Positions 47,901 through 56,100 of a stretch of DNA of 64,000 nt are shown here, in pieces (the stretch's first letter is position 1; each line of letters opens with the position of its first letter). A program made the position numbers and the translations under genes. Source of the DNA: Sinotaia quadrata (taxonomy: Eukaryota; Mollusca; Gastropoda; Architaenioglossa; Viviparidae); assembly GCA_028829895.1 (NCBI GenBank), contig CM054177.1, positions 49,360,164 through 49,424,163 of the forward strand, written 5' to 3'. The notes beneath the pieces are model-generated. The model was not told the DNA's origin and searched no databases. It saw only the letters and a list, made by a program, of their open reading frames with translations.

Positions 47901-50900
47901 TAACTGACAGCATGATCATTCTAACCTAAATAAAGTCATAAATTATATTTTGCATACTTATGTGCATGTATTTAGCAATAACTGAATAAGTTGAATAATG
48001 CTCACCATATATCATAACATGAACTATCCATTTGTGTACCTATATCAGCCCTGTAAATCCTGTTCAGTCAATTTCTTTGCTTGTTAATGTTATGAACTGC
48101 ATTGCCAATAACTAGTTAGTTGATTTATTTAATTTTAATGTCTTTTCACTTGTGGATTTAGACACATTCACACATATGCATAAATATACTTTGATACACC
48201 CATATTAGTGTACACATATGATAAACTTATGAACAGATGCTGCTTTGATTTTAATTCTATTATTAACAAAGTATTAAGAACAGAACATTAATTTTAAAAA
48301 CAGTTCAAAGCTAGCAAAACTGATACTCTTTTTAGTTTAATAAAATACTTTTACATTGTTACAATGTTAGTTCAATAGTTGTTACTATTTGCAGTTACTA
48401 TTTGACAAAGTTGTATAATTCATTAATTGTCAATTATTTATTAACAATGTATTAAGAACAGCACAATTTTAAAAACAGTTCAAAGCTAGCAAAACTGATA
48501 GTGATACTCTTTTAGTTTAATAAAATACTTTTACATTGTTACAATGTTCAATAGTTGTTACTATTTGCAGTTTATTTTTTAGTTCCCTTCAACAGCAATT
48601 GTAATTATTAGTATCTTTATTTTTAATAGGTGTCTATTTGTTTCATAATATAAGACATTTACATTCTAAAAATATCTTGAAAATTGAAAGCTAAAAGTCT
48701 TTCATAGTTTTACTTATTATATATCTACTATATTAGTGTATACTGTATGACTGTAGTGTGTGTAGCATGTTACTCATCCTTGTCTTGATCTCAATTTTTA
48801 CCATACATCGATTCACTCACTCACTGACACATACACTTATTTCTATATTAGTATATATCTTTACCTTGAACGGTCACTCAATGACAAATTCTCATTCATC
48901 ATTTACTAGATTGTTTCTTAAAACCCGAATTATAATAAAATAATGAAAAGTACTGGTCAGCTACAGACAGTAAAACAGAGACAAAAATCCGCCAGCATTA
49001 AAAGTTGTCGTTCTTTATTTTGGATTGGTGCTTTGTAAAATTAATTTAAAATATCGCCGATTAATTAAAATATTTTCTAAAAAAATAAGTCTCATCATGA
49101 ATCATCATTTAATCATTTGCAGCCAGTATTTTTTGTATAGGACTGCTTTTAATATAAGCAGTTTGTCCTAACAAATCATCACCCTCTTGCAACCGTACTT
49201 TAAATGGCCGATGTTTAGCTAACCTCGTTAATGATCAAAATAAAACTTTCTAACAAATCGTAACTTAAAAATAATAAATAATCGTTTTACAGTAGCAATA
49301 TTTAGATGAAATTTAATAGTTTTTGTTAAAATTTACGCAAAATGTTGTCTGGTTGAACCATTTTAATACACGTGTGGTCCAAGATGGCGATCTCTCGTCA
49401 ACTACGGCATGGGCGCGAATAAAACTATTAGGGTTACCCGCGTTCATTGCCATTCGCACTTCCCTTATAGAGACTTCCGGTTCATGTTATATACCATTTT
49501 AAAGGGCAAAAGTAGACCTTTTCAACAGTATAAAGTAGGCGAACAGATGATAATGGGTTTCGAAGTTATAATGCGTCAAACATAACACATAATTTGGATT
49601 ATCATTTTCTACAGTAAAAATTTTAAAAAATTAAATCAACCGATGCTTATGTTAAAGGTCATTATCTTAGCTTTCCATTGATATAAGATTTATTTTTATT
49701 GGTTGAATCGTAAAAGAGCGACAGCGCGTTAAGTGAGCATACCCAAAAACGATGTCGGCGGTAAGCCATTTTCAAATCTCGCCACGGGTACTTTAGTACG
49801 CTTTACCGACTGTGAGTTTATCGATCAAAACGTAATAAATATGTCATTCAAATGTACAAACAAAACTTATATTTAACGTTGGAAGATTCCTTTATTTGTT
49901 AAAACAATTTCCAACCATTTCTTTCTTTTAATTACTGAGATAGACAGTTTTGAAAAAGAGTGAATTCAGTCAAAAAGTGACGTTGTCTCCAGTCTCCATA
50001 TAGCGAGTGGTCTTACCTACTTACAGCATATTATTAATAATCAACTATCAGTATGCAAACATGACTAAATAAAATATATTTTTAACCAGTATTTGTATGC
50101 AAACTAACTTACAGCATATTATTAATCAACTATCAGTATGCAAACATGATTAAAAAAATAAATAAAACATATTTTTAACCAGCTATTTGTGTGCAAACTT
50201 AACTAAATACAGCATATTATTATTCAACTAACAGTATGAAAACATGACTAAATAAACATATTTTTAACCCAGCAATAAGAAAGCAAACATGACTAAAATA
50301 AATAAGCTATCAATACAAACATGACCAAATAAAACATATTTCTAACCATTCTATTAGAAAGCAAAAATACACCATACTGTTAATTAATCAGTTCTCAATT
50401 TGCAAATATGACTAAATAAATCATATTTTAAACATCAGCTATTTGTATACAAATAGAAATAAATACACCATACTGTTAATAAGCTTTTAGTAAATAAACA
50501 TGACTAAATACAGCATACTGCTAATCAGTTATTAGTATACAAACATGACTAAATACAGCATATTGTTAATCAGCTAGTAGTATATAAATATGACTAAATA
50601 CAGCACAATGTTAATCAGCTATTACTTGTATTAGTAAATAGTATACAAATATGACTAAATACAGCTTATCGTTAATCAGCTATTAGTTACAAACATGACT
50701 AAATACAACATAATATTAATAATCTTTTAGTAAAAAAAACATGACTAAATACAGCATATTGTTAATCAGCTATACAAACATGAATAAATACAGCTTATAG
50801 TTAATCGCTATTAGCATGACCCTATACTGTATACAGCACATATTAATCAGCTATTACTATACAAACATAACAAATACAGCCTACTGCTAAACATCTAGAC

Positions 50901-52883
50901 AAAGCTATTAAGGCAGTCACAAAGAGTAGATCTGAAGGCAGTCATAGATAGCAGATCCGAAGACAGTCACAAAGAGTAGGTCTGAAGGCAGTCACATATA
51001 CTGTGATATTGTAGATCTGAAGGCAGTAACAGAGAGTAGATCTAATGCAGTCACAGATAGTAGATCTGAAGGCAGTTGCAAAACGTAGAACTGAATGCAG
51101 CTACCTATACTGAGATAGTGGATCTAAGCCCAAAGAGTAGATCTGAAGACAGTCACAGAGCAATTATTACTGAAGAACAATGGCTGAAATGCCAGTTATA
51201 TATACATGATGATGGCTTAAGAACAGCTGAGGACCTAGCACTTTATATAGTAGAATATTTTTTTAAAAACTGATGATTTATTTTTTTAAGTTGTACACAA
51301 GAAACTAAACATACCAAGCATTAATTCTTTTTTATCTAATAATTATAAAAATACAACAACAACCACAGTGGGTTAACATAAACACAGAGCAAAAACAACA
51401 AAATGTAGAATTGTTATGCATTGAAAATTTCAATTAAAACCATTAAATGGTTTTAAAATGACATACCTATCAGATTGACTCTCCCAGGTGCCCTGCAGTA
51501 AAACAAAGGATCATGGCCAAATCTTTCTCGAAATTTAGTTTGTAGGTTGGCATACCTGATAGAAGTAATAAAAAACCAAAAATATGAACAAAATACTGCT
51601 TGACACTAGAGAAATAAATTAAATGAAAGTCTGTTAAAAGTAACAAAATGTAAAGTCAGTGAGTACAAATATAATAAATTCAAGATTTTCTATGCTTAAA
51701 ATAGCATTATCAGTATGACAGTATTAATAATTCTGATTTTTATTATATTTATGACATATTTTTTTTCGTATTTCTAAAGCAAGGAATGCCTTAGCTCATA
51801 ATTCAGATTCCTGTATATTTACTTGAAAAAATAGGATCAGTCAGAGTAAACTGAATAATTTAAGATAAACTAAAATATTATAATTTTTTACATTTTCAAG
51901 AAAGCAAAACATAGTTTCTGTATTAAAGTTCGATTAAACTATTTAAACAATTATTAATTTAATCTGAACATTTTTATTTAATTTAAAAAAACATATTATT
52001 TATAGTAAATTTTAGTACATTTATTATGCAACACACTAACAATTTTTAAAGCATTATATAACACTTGATGAAATTTATTACTTTAATTTTCTTTTACTAG
52101 TTTTAGAATACATTTTTTTGTAAACTGTAGCATGGAAAATAATAAGAGTTTAATAACAATTTACATACATGTGTCTGAATATTTATAAATTAAACAATGA
52201 ATTACTATTTGTAAAGACATACAAAATAATACATTTCGGAAATTATTTTACTCTTTAAAATAACAATAAGAATATTTTGTTACTAAAATTGTGTATTTAT
52301 GAAAACATGCATTTAATTTTCTTCATTGATAGTTCTTTGAAAAGTTATGCTGGGTCTGGATAATGCATCAATATGATACCAAAAGCTGCCGATGACATTT
52401 ATCAGTAACAACCTAATATTGCAATTAATATAAATAAAATTACATGTAGGCCCTATTATTAAGTTATAACTTGTATAACTATAGTATAACTAAAGTGTAC
52501 GTCACAATTAAGGCTTCGTTTTATTTCTTATATGACCTATTTAGTTTATGCCAGTTTTCGCAAAATCTCTGGGAAATTTTTAAAAGCATTTAACTTTTTT
52601 CTTTTTCTTGTAACCATATAGATATGTTTCACTTCAGTATGTGAACTATAAAATACAGGTACAGTAAGCGTTTACGTGGAACATGGAAACGTAGCAAAAT
52701 CGATGGTTTGCGCCAAGAAGCGAATGTTTACTATTTACAGCTTTTGTACAGTTATGAAAAAGAAATACTATTTTGATCCTTAAAAGAATTTTCTTGAAAC
52801 AGTATTAAAGTTTTCAAGTTAGTATTTTACCGTTCGTGTTCTGCTTCGGGAATTTTGATGACGGGGATCGAACTATCCGCCAT
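35717..52883 (-). CDS. GALK2: N-acetylgalactosamine kinase / galactokinase 2, complete, 9 exons
   Basis: This enzyme phosphorylates C1 of GalNAc (and galactose) with ATP in the cytosol. Nine exons (52883-52831, 51555-51467, 46788-46665, 46060-45823, 44176-44078, 43239-43087, 39754-39544, 38998-38797, 35921-35717) join without any frame conflict to 457 codons plus stop, the usual length of the family. The sequence shows the galactokinase signature [15 protein letters not shown] (residues 42-56, with Arg43), the GHMP phosphate-binding loop [12 protein letters not shown] (138-149), GTEGGGMDQ with Asp190 in the catalytic-base position, and the C-terminal GHMP motif TGAGWGGC (400-407). GEHIDYCGY and the AKLIEF and QRAKHVYSE blocks fit GALK2 rather than GALK1. 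The start ATG has A at -3 and G at +4. The gene is divergent from TARS1 and convergent with gene 1. No disabling change was seen. Confidence 0.96.
36115..36235. repeat. Direct duplication of about 65 bases
   Basis: TTTTTTAAGAA(AG)GA, AACTCTGCTGTAAAAGCTT and TATT occur twice in a row. The motif ATTAGGTGAAAATG next to exon 9 (35930) also recurs at 36369. Confidence 0.75.
36530..37250. repeat. Minisatellite, about 43-base unit, about 16 copies
   Basis: Units of CAGCCTTGGGTGGACAGAGC then AGTAAGGCAAAGAATGAGAC. Two unit variants alternate (with CAATCCCCCCTGC or ACACACTT), giving a higher-order 120-base period between 36650 and 36930. It lies in GALK2 intron 8. Confidence 0.93.
37255..38223. mobile_element. 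Diverged partial relative of the 25866 LTR-like element
   Basis: From about 37640 the sequence tracks 26800-27398 of the first copy: CTGCAACA...TTAGCCCGATACA, then TGAAATATT, then GGTCACTTTGACAATTTAAC, ending CAAATTTACTCCACCA. The left part (37255-37640) is less alike and its boundary is uncertain. It lies in GALK2 intron 8, same relative orientation on the plus strand as the first copy. Confidence 0.55.
38225..38545. repeat. Tandem repeat, about 62-base unit, four to five copies
   Basis: Copies of CTCTGAACAGCAGAGAATAT then TCCAG and ACACCCCTCATATTATT. Confidence 0.85.
38546..38796. other. GALK2 intron 8, nothing recognised
   Basis: AT-rich sequence downstream of the exon 8 donor in transcript order. 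Confidence 0.45.
38797..38998 (-). CDS. GALK2: GALK2 exon 8
   Basis: Encodes [20 protein letters not shown] through DLDILVQTC, a conserved helix block of GALK2. Donor AA/GTAAGT. Confidence 0.96.
38999..39543. other. GALK2 intron 7, nothing recognised
   Basis: AT-rich, no repeat or element end seen. Confidence 0.5.
39544..39754 (-). CDS. GALK2: GALK2 exon 7
   Basis: Seventy codons plus one base, [20 protein letters not shown] through LNQNTLH. Its first about 14 bases and its acceptor recur in the tandem array immediately upstream in transcript order (39760-40670). Confidence 0.94.
39755..40670 (-). repeat. Tandem array built from the GALK2 exon 7 acceptor
   Basis: About twelve 50-68 base units. 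Each plus-strand unit contains GGGCAAAGATGTATCACAAA-like sequence; on the transcript strand this reads TTTGTGATAG or -AC followed by ATCTTTGCCCA, matching the real acceptor TTTGTGACAG and exon start GTCATTGCCCA. The unit next to the exon is the most exon-like. The His/Cys-rich open frame over it is an artefact. Confidence 0.85.
40671..40984. other. GALK2 intron 6, nothing recognised
   Basis: AT-rich spacer between two arrays, with a short A run at 40791-40801. Confidence 0.45.
40985..41703. repeat. Minisatellite, about 28-base unit, left part
   Basis: About 24 copies of GGTTGGATGTTAAGAGAGTA then CTACAGAAA. It lies in GALK2 intron 6 and is broken by the piggyBac-type element. Confidence 0.92.
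41708..42322 (-). mobile_element. piggyBac-type deletion derivative (615 bp) in TTAA
   Basis: The element starts CCCTTTACTGGGCACA and ends with its inverse, TGTGCACAGTAAAGGG (one mismatch in 16). It is flanked by TTAA at 41704-41707 and 42323-42326, the target and duplication specific to piggyBac transposons. It sits within a minisatellite, which fixes both boundaries. A 35-codon minus-strand open frame (42116-42009) begins about 200 bases inside the right end, as a transposase start would. The remaining transposase is missing, so the copy is non-autonomous. Confidence 0.85.
42009..42116 (-). pseudogene. Truncated piggyBac transposase N terminus
   Basis: ATG to TGA encodes 35 residues, [20 protein letters not shown] then an acidic tail with VDFESDDEI. 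Acidic, Ser/Asp/Glu-rich N termini of this kind are typical of PGBD/piggyBac transposases. The DDD catalytic core and Cys-rich end are absent. Confidence 0.6.
42327..42740. repeat. Minisatellite, about 28-base unit, right part
   Basis: About fifteen copies of GGCTGAATGTTGAGAGTATT then ACAGAA, a diverged branch of the array at 40985. Confidence 0.92.
42741..43086. other. GALK2 intron 6, nothing recognised
   Basis: AT-rich; a short TGCA run lies at 43027-43044. Confidence 0.45.
43087..43239 (-). CDS. GALK2: GALK2 exon 6
   Basis: Fifty-one codons in phase 0, [20 protein letters not shown] through VECRLAAQ. It aligns end to end with the equivalent region of animal GALK2. Confidence 0.96.
43240..44077. 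repeat. GALK2 intron 5 with a 65-70 base tandem repeat
   Basis: Between 43610 and 43990 six copies occur of CTCAAGCACACAAGAAAGCC then GTCACCACTTTAATGTACAT and ATAAAAGGCAACAAATCTAC. The rest (43240-43600) shows nothing else. Confidence 0.8.
44078..44176 (-). CDS. GALK2: GALK2 exon 5
   Basis: Thirty-three codons in phase 0, [20 protein letters not shown] then [13 protein letters not shown]. It carries Asp190 of the GMDQ motif. Confidence 0.96.
44177..45822. other. GALK2 intron 4, partly less AT-rich
   Basis: From about 44420 to 45620 the composition is richer in G and C than most introns here, with phrases resembling decayed coding or mobile-element DNA, but no frame is open for long and I recognise nothing. 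Five copies of a 26-base unit (TGTTAGGTTTGACTTGTAT) lie at 45245-45352. Confidence 0.4.
45823..46060 (-). CDS. GALK2: GALK2 exon 4
   Basis: Seventy-nine codons after one shared base, from [13 protein letters not shown] to GWSISK. It contains [19 protein letters not shown], the GHMP kinase nucleotide-binding loop. Confidence 0.96.
46061..46664. other. GALK2 intron 3, nothing recognised
   Basis: AT-rich, with A runs at 46440-46495. Confidence 0.45.
46665..46788 (-). CDS. GALK2: GALK2 exon 3
   Basis: It encodes the sugar-binding [15 protein letters not shown] segment through NTNPAY and the first two bases of a Lys codon; donor AA/GTACGT. The 4.68 kb intron before it contains the inverted-repeat element at 47278-50019. 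Confidence 0.95.
47100..47277. repeat. Minisatellite, about 45-base unit, left part
   Basis: Three to four copies of ATGACTAAATAAAACATATT then TTTAACCAGCTATTAGTAT. It is broken by the inverted-repeat element and resumes at 50020. Confidence 0.88.
47278..50019. mobile_element. 2.74 kb non-coding element with 15-bp terminal inverted repeats
   Basis: The left end is TAGGTAAGACCACTC and the right end its exact inverse, GAGTGGTCTTACCTA. CTTACAG flanks both sides (47271-47277 and 50020-50026); alternatively a 5-bp TTACA duplication with one more inverted-repeat base fits equally well. Insertion into a minisatellite confirms the boundaries. No reading frame looks like a transposase. The right third (48950-49850) is relatively rich in CpG and unlike its surroundings. 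A diverged inverted copy lies at 55931. The superfamily is unknown to me. Confidence 0.8.
48240..48565. repeat. Direct duplication of about 180 bases inside the element
   Basis: AACAGTTCAAAGCTAGCAAA and TAAAATACTTTTACATTGTT and CAATAGTTGTTACTATTTGC occur twice in the same order. The inverted relative at 57360-57470 seems to carry the block once. Confidence 0.8.
50020..50895. repeat. Minisatellite, about 45-base unit, right part
   Basis: Around 18 copies, progressively changing from ATAAAACATATTTTTAACCA types to CAGCATATTGTTAATCAGCT with ATACAAACATGACTAAATA. Confidence 0.9.
50896..51170. repeat. Minisatellite, about 27-base unit
   Basis: Eight to nine copies of AGTAGATCTGAAGGCAGTCA then CAAAG or CAGAT. 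Confidence 0.88.
51171..51466. other. GALK2 intron 2, nothing recognised
   Basis: Sequence between the minisatellites and exon 2; AT-rich. Confidence 0.45.
51467..51555 (-). CDS. GALK2: GALK2 exon 2
   Basis: It encodes [20 protein letters not shown] and RAPGRVNLI, ending with the first base of the Gly codon of GEHIDY. Acceptor CTATCAG, donor G/GTATGT. Confidence 0.95.
51556..52830. other. GALK2 intron 1, nothing recognised
   Basis: AT-rich, 1.27 kb. From about 52630 composition becomes less AT-rich towards the promoter. Confidence 0.5.
52831..52883 (-). CDS. GALK2: GALK2 exon 1
   Basis: ATG at 52883-52881 in the context CAACAATGGCG. It encodes [17 protein letters not shown] plus two bases; the donor reads CG/GTAAAA. 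Confidence 0.92.
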
Positions 52884-53109
52884 TGTTGAAGTCATGTGAC
52901 AATCATCGGTCAACTTTTGATTTTATTATAGACAGATCTAGTGGAAGTAATGTGATTACGAATCGAATTTTACTAAATATGTGTGTTTGCTTAGCTTGAA
53001 TTAAAACATACACATTGAATTTAACTTTTAGACTTGTTATTTTTAGATTAAAGGTAATTTTTTTTCTTTTGTAAGGGGAGATAAACTTCACAGGTTGTCG
53101 TTCGTCAAC
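52884..53109. promoter_or_regulatory. Bidirectional promoter region of GALK2 and TARS1
   Basis: Only 226 bases separate the two divergent start codons, so both 5' UTRs and core promoters must lie here or overlap the first exons. No TATA box in a convincing place was seen. The segment holds an E-box next to the GALK2 start and is otherwise AT-rich in its middle. The assignment follows from gene geometry. Confidence 0.75.
52891..52900. promoter_or_regulatory. E-box / M-box-like site GTCATGTGAC
   Basis: The 10-mer contains TCATGTGA, the core bound by MITF/TFE/USF-type bHLH-zipper factors in animals. It lies 7 bases upstream of the GALK2 ATG. Binding in this species is inference. Confidence 0.4.
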
Positions 53110-53163
53110 ATGGAGGATAACGTGCCCGACGAAGTAGCAGCGATGAAAATTTCAGAACAGAAG
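53110..53163 (+). CDS. TARS1: TARS1 exon 1
   Basis: Encodes [18 protein letters not shown]. Reading on meets a stop at 53188-53190, so the exon must end near here. Phase-0 joining to exon 2 fits AG/GCATGC, a GC donor. In-frame GT alternatives inside the exon (GAA/GTAGCA, AAC/GTGCCC) are weaker. Confidence 0.7.
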
Positions 53164-56100
53164 GCATGCTGCTTTGTTTCCTATCTTTGAACTAGGATCC
53201 AACAATGTTTTCAAGGCGGATAAGTCTAGTCCACTTAACCAAGAGGATAGGATTCACTTATCGCAAAGCAATAAGCATGGTGTGTTCACTCTATATCTGT
53301 GTGAAGCTTACCGCTGGCAACTCAGGCTAGTTGTAGGTCTAGGACTAGGAGCGGAGACATCGCGTAAACTATATGATGCTGTTCTTGTAAGAGTGTCAGA
53401 GCTGTTTGAGACTTTGTAATTCGATTGTCATATTAATCACTTGTTGTTTTCTTGTTTAGATATACAATCCAGTCTCAGTTCTTCGAAATCCAATACACAT
53501 TACAAATGTATTGCGTCATCTTGATTGTGTTGCTGCATGAACATGTCTTTTTCACTTCGAGAAAAAAAACTGTTGATGTGATTTTATGAATGATCTTTCC
53601 AGTGACACTGTGTTTAATCTCGCTTGTTTTGTACAGTGTATAGATTCTATTATTTTCCAGACACTTGAACTAATTGTATTGTACTAGTTCATTAGTATTA
53701 TTCGATAGGAGGTGGTCAGGCATTTTCTATAGCTGATTTTTACTAATTCTGTGCATGTAGTTGTACTTTTGAAGAGTCACTGAAGGCTTAAAGTTAAATT
53801 TATAATCAGGCTTTTTCAGCTAATGGTATTTTGACTTAATCTACCAATCTGATTATTTAGTTTTACTTAGAATAGATTACTGCACCTTATGCCAAAATTC
53901 ATTTTTCATCTTTAGAATAAAAATACATATAATGATATATACTAATATTTGTAATAAGTAATATACTATATAGTAAAATAATAGTGACATTATTATATGA
54001 ACATGTATATTTTAAAAAATTTCTTATGCTGTTTATGAATATTAATTCTCTGACAATCTTTTTAATGCTGTTCTCATTTACTTTCTTCTGGTATTACTGA
54101 TAATGTGATATTGGAAGGTATTGATTAAAGGATATAACTTATTATAACATAGAAATTTAGAATGATGTTAATAATTTATTATCACTATTTTAGTATTAAT
54201 AATTTATTTATATATTATATATAAAAATAAAGATATAAATATTTGTGTCCCCTCCCCCCCCCCCCAATAATATTCCTACTCCTAGTAAAATGCTAAAAGC
54301 AAGAGATTTTACTCGTCTAAAAATACAATGGTGCTACTAATATATTTTAATCTGTTGTGTTAATCTATTATGTCCTTATTAGTTTTAGTATGCACTCTAT
54401 TTTATTAATGTCTATTGTATTTAACTTTTAAAGTATTATGTCCTTACTAGTTTTAAAATGCTCTCAAATGTATTATGTCCTCAATTGTTTCCTCCGTTTC
54501 ATTATTTTTATATTTTTTAAATACTAAAAGTCATAAAATTCGGAGCCCCAGAGTCATAACTATCAAAGTAATAATATGAATTATGATAAAGTTAATACTA
54601 ACACAAATTACATGCTTTTGGAAAAATTGTTCTTTTATCTAAAGTACCATTGATAACTATAATTTTTAGTTATTTGATGTCTTTAAATGCAGCTATATAG
54701 AAAAGTTTGCTATTTTATCTTTTAAATTTATTAATAATTTTGGTTCATATTGTTTTCTAATTTATATTAAAAGTATTATTTTATTTTTAGCCTGTTAACA
54801 TGATACTATTTTTATCATGTGATCAAAACAAAATGATGCAACCTCTTGACAATAGTAATAGATAAATAATTGTACAGTATTATATAGCTTTGTCACTTTC
54901 TTGCCTGGAGATTGCATAAGATTCAAATTTTTATTTAACTGCTGTAATTAAAATACAGAACTTTCATTTTTACAACATACATTACAGTTTAAACTTTTGT
55001 GACAACCAGTTATAGAGTTCATTAAGATACCATGAATCTGGTAAGTTTTAATGAAACTTACAAGTATGTTTTCCATAATTATTAATTTGTTAAGCAATAA
55101 CAATAACTGAATAAGAAAAGAAGAAAAAATTGCTGGCTGAGACATTTTATTAAAAATTAATGTTGACTGATGATAGTGATAATATAATGAAGATAATGTA
55201 TGATTTAGAGTATAAAGCATGAAAAGTTTATTAAATGGACTTTGGAAAGGGTATATCATCCAAATTAACTACCTACCCCTACAAAAAATACTATTGTTTT
55301 AAGCTATAATGAGATATTATTAACAACAGTATAAAAAGTAAAATATCAATTAGTATTACTGGTAATATAAATATGTGGTCCCATAAGAAATTCCAATTTA
55401 ATCATTTACCTTGTAGTTGTAGCATACTTAAACTAAAGTTTTAAAATTGTTTTGTGGAGCCTGAATAATGAGTCTTTCAGTAAGAATGGTAATTTATTTT
55501 TCAGGAAGCCAAGATCAAACGTAAAAAAAAAGAAGCTGCAGGGGGTGACCATGAAAAGCAGTCTCTCAAGGTAAATTTCTTAAATGTCATTAACATTTGT
55601 TAGTGTCACTAAGATTAAGAATTAAAATATGAGTTCTTTGGAAATCAGTGTTTATATAATGTAATATATTGTAGTCCCACTAATTTTTTTCTACTTGATA
55701 TTGTACAAATCTTTTTTGCTCAAAATATGTGTTCTGATAAAATAAAGTTGTATAAAAAAAAATTATGATGATACATGTAGCTCTAAAGTCTAATACTTTT
55801 TGAGATATCGTTGATTTAGTGTCATCATTTGCAATCAACCAATATTGTTAATTTAGTGTCATCATTTGTGATCAGAGTTTGTCAAGTTCAGTACAAATAA
55901 AATATAAACCAAACTGATCAACTTTTTAATTAGGTAAGCCCACTTGCTATATCAGTATATGGAGAGTGGAGACAACATCACATTGTGACTGATTTCACTC
56001 TTTTTCAAAACTGTCTATCTCGGTAATTAGAAGAAAGAAATGGGTGAAAATTGTTTTAATAAATAAATAAAGGAATCTTCCAACGTTAAATGTAAGTTTT

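Noticed and set aside
51076..51273. 65-codon plus-strand frame in GALK2 intron 2
   Set aside because: Half of it lies in the 27-base minisatellite, and nothing supports transcription on this strand.
53174..53419. 81-codon open frame after TARS1 exon 1
   Set aside because: It is in a different frame from exon 1, has no family resemblance and no acceptor before its start. The known protein continues with exon 2 at 55505.
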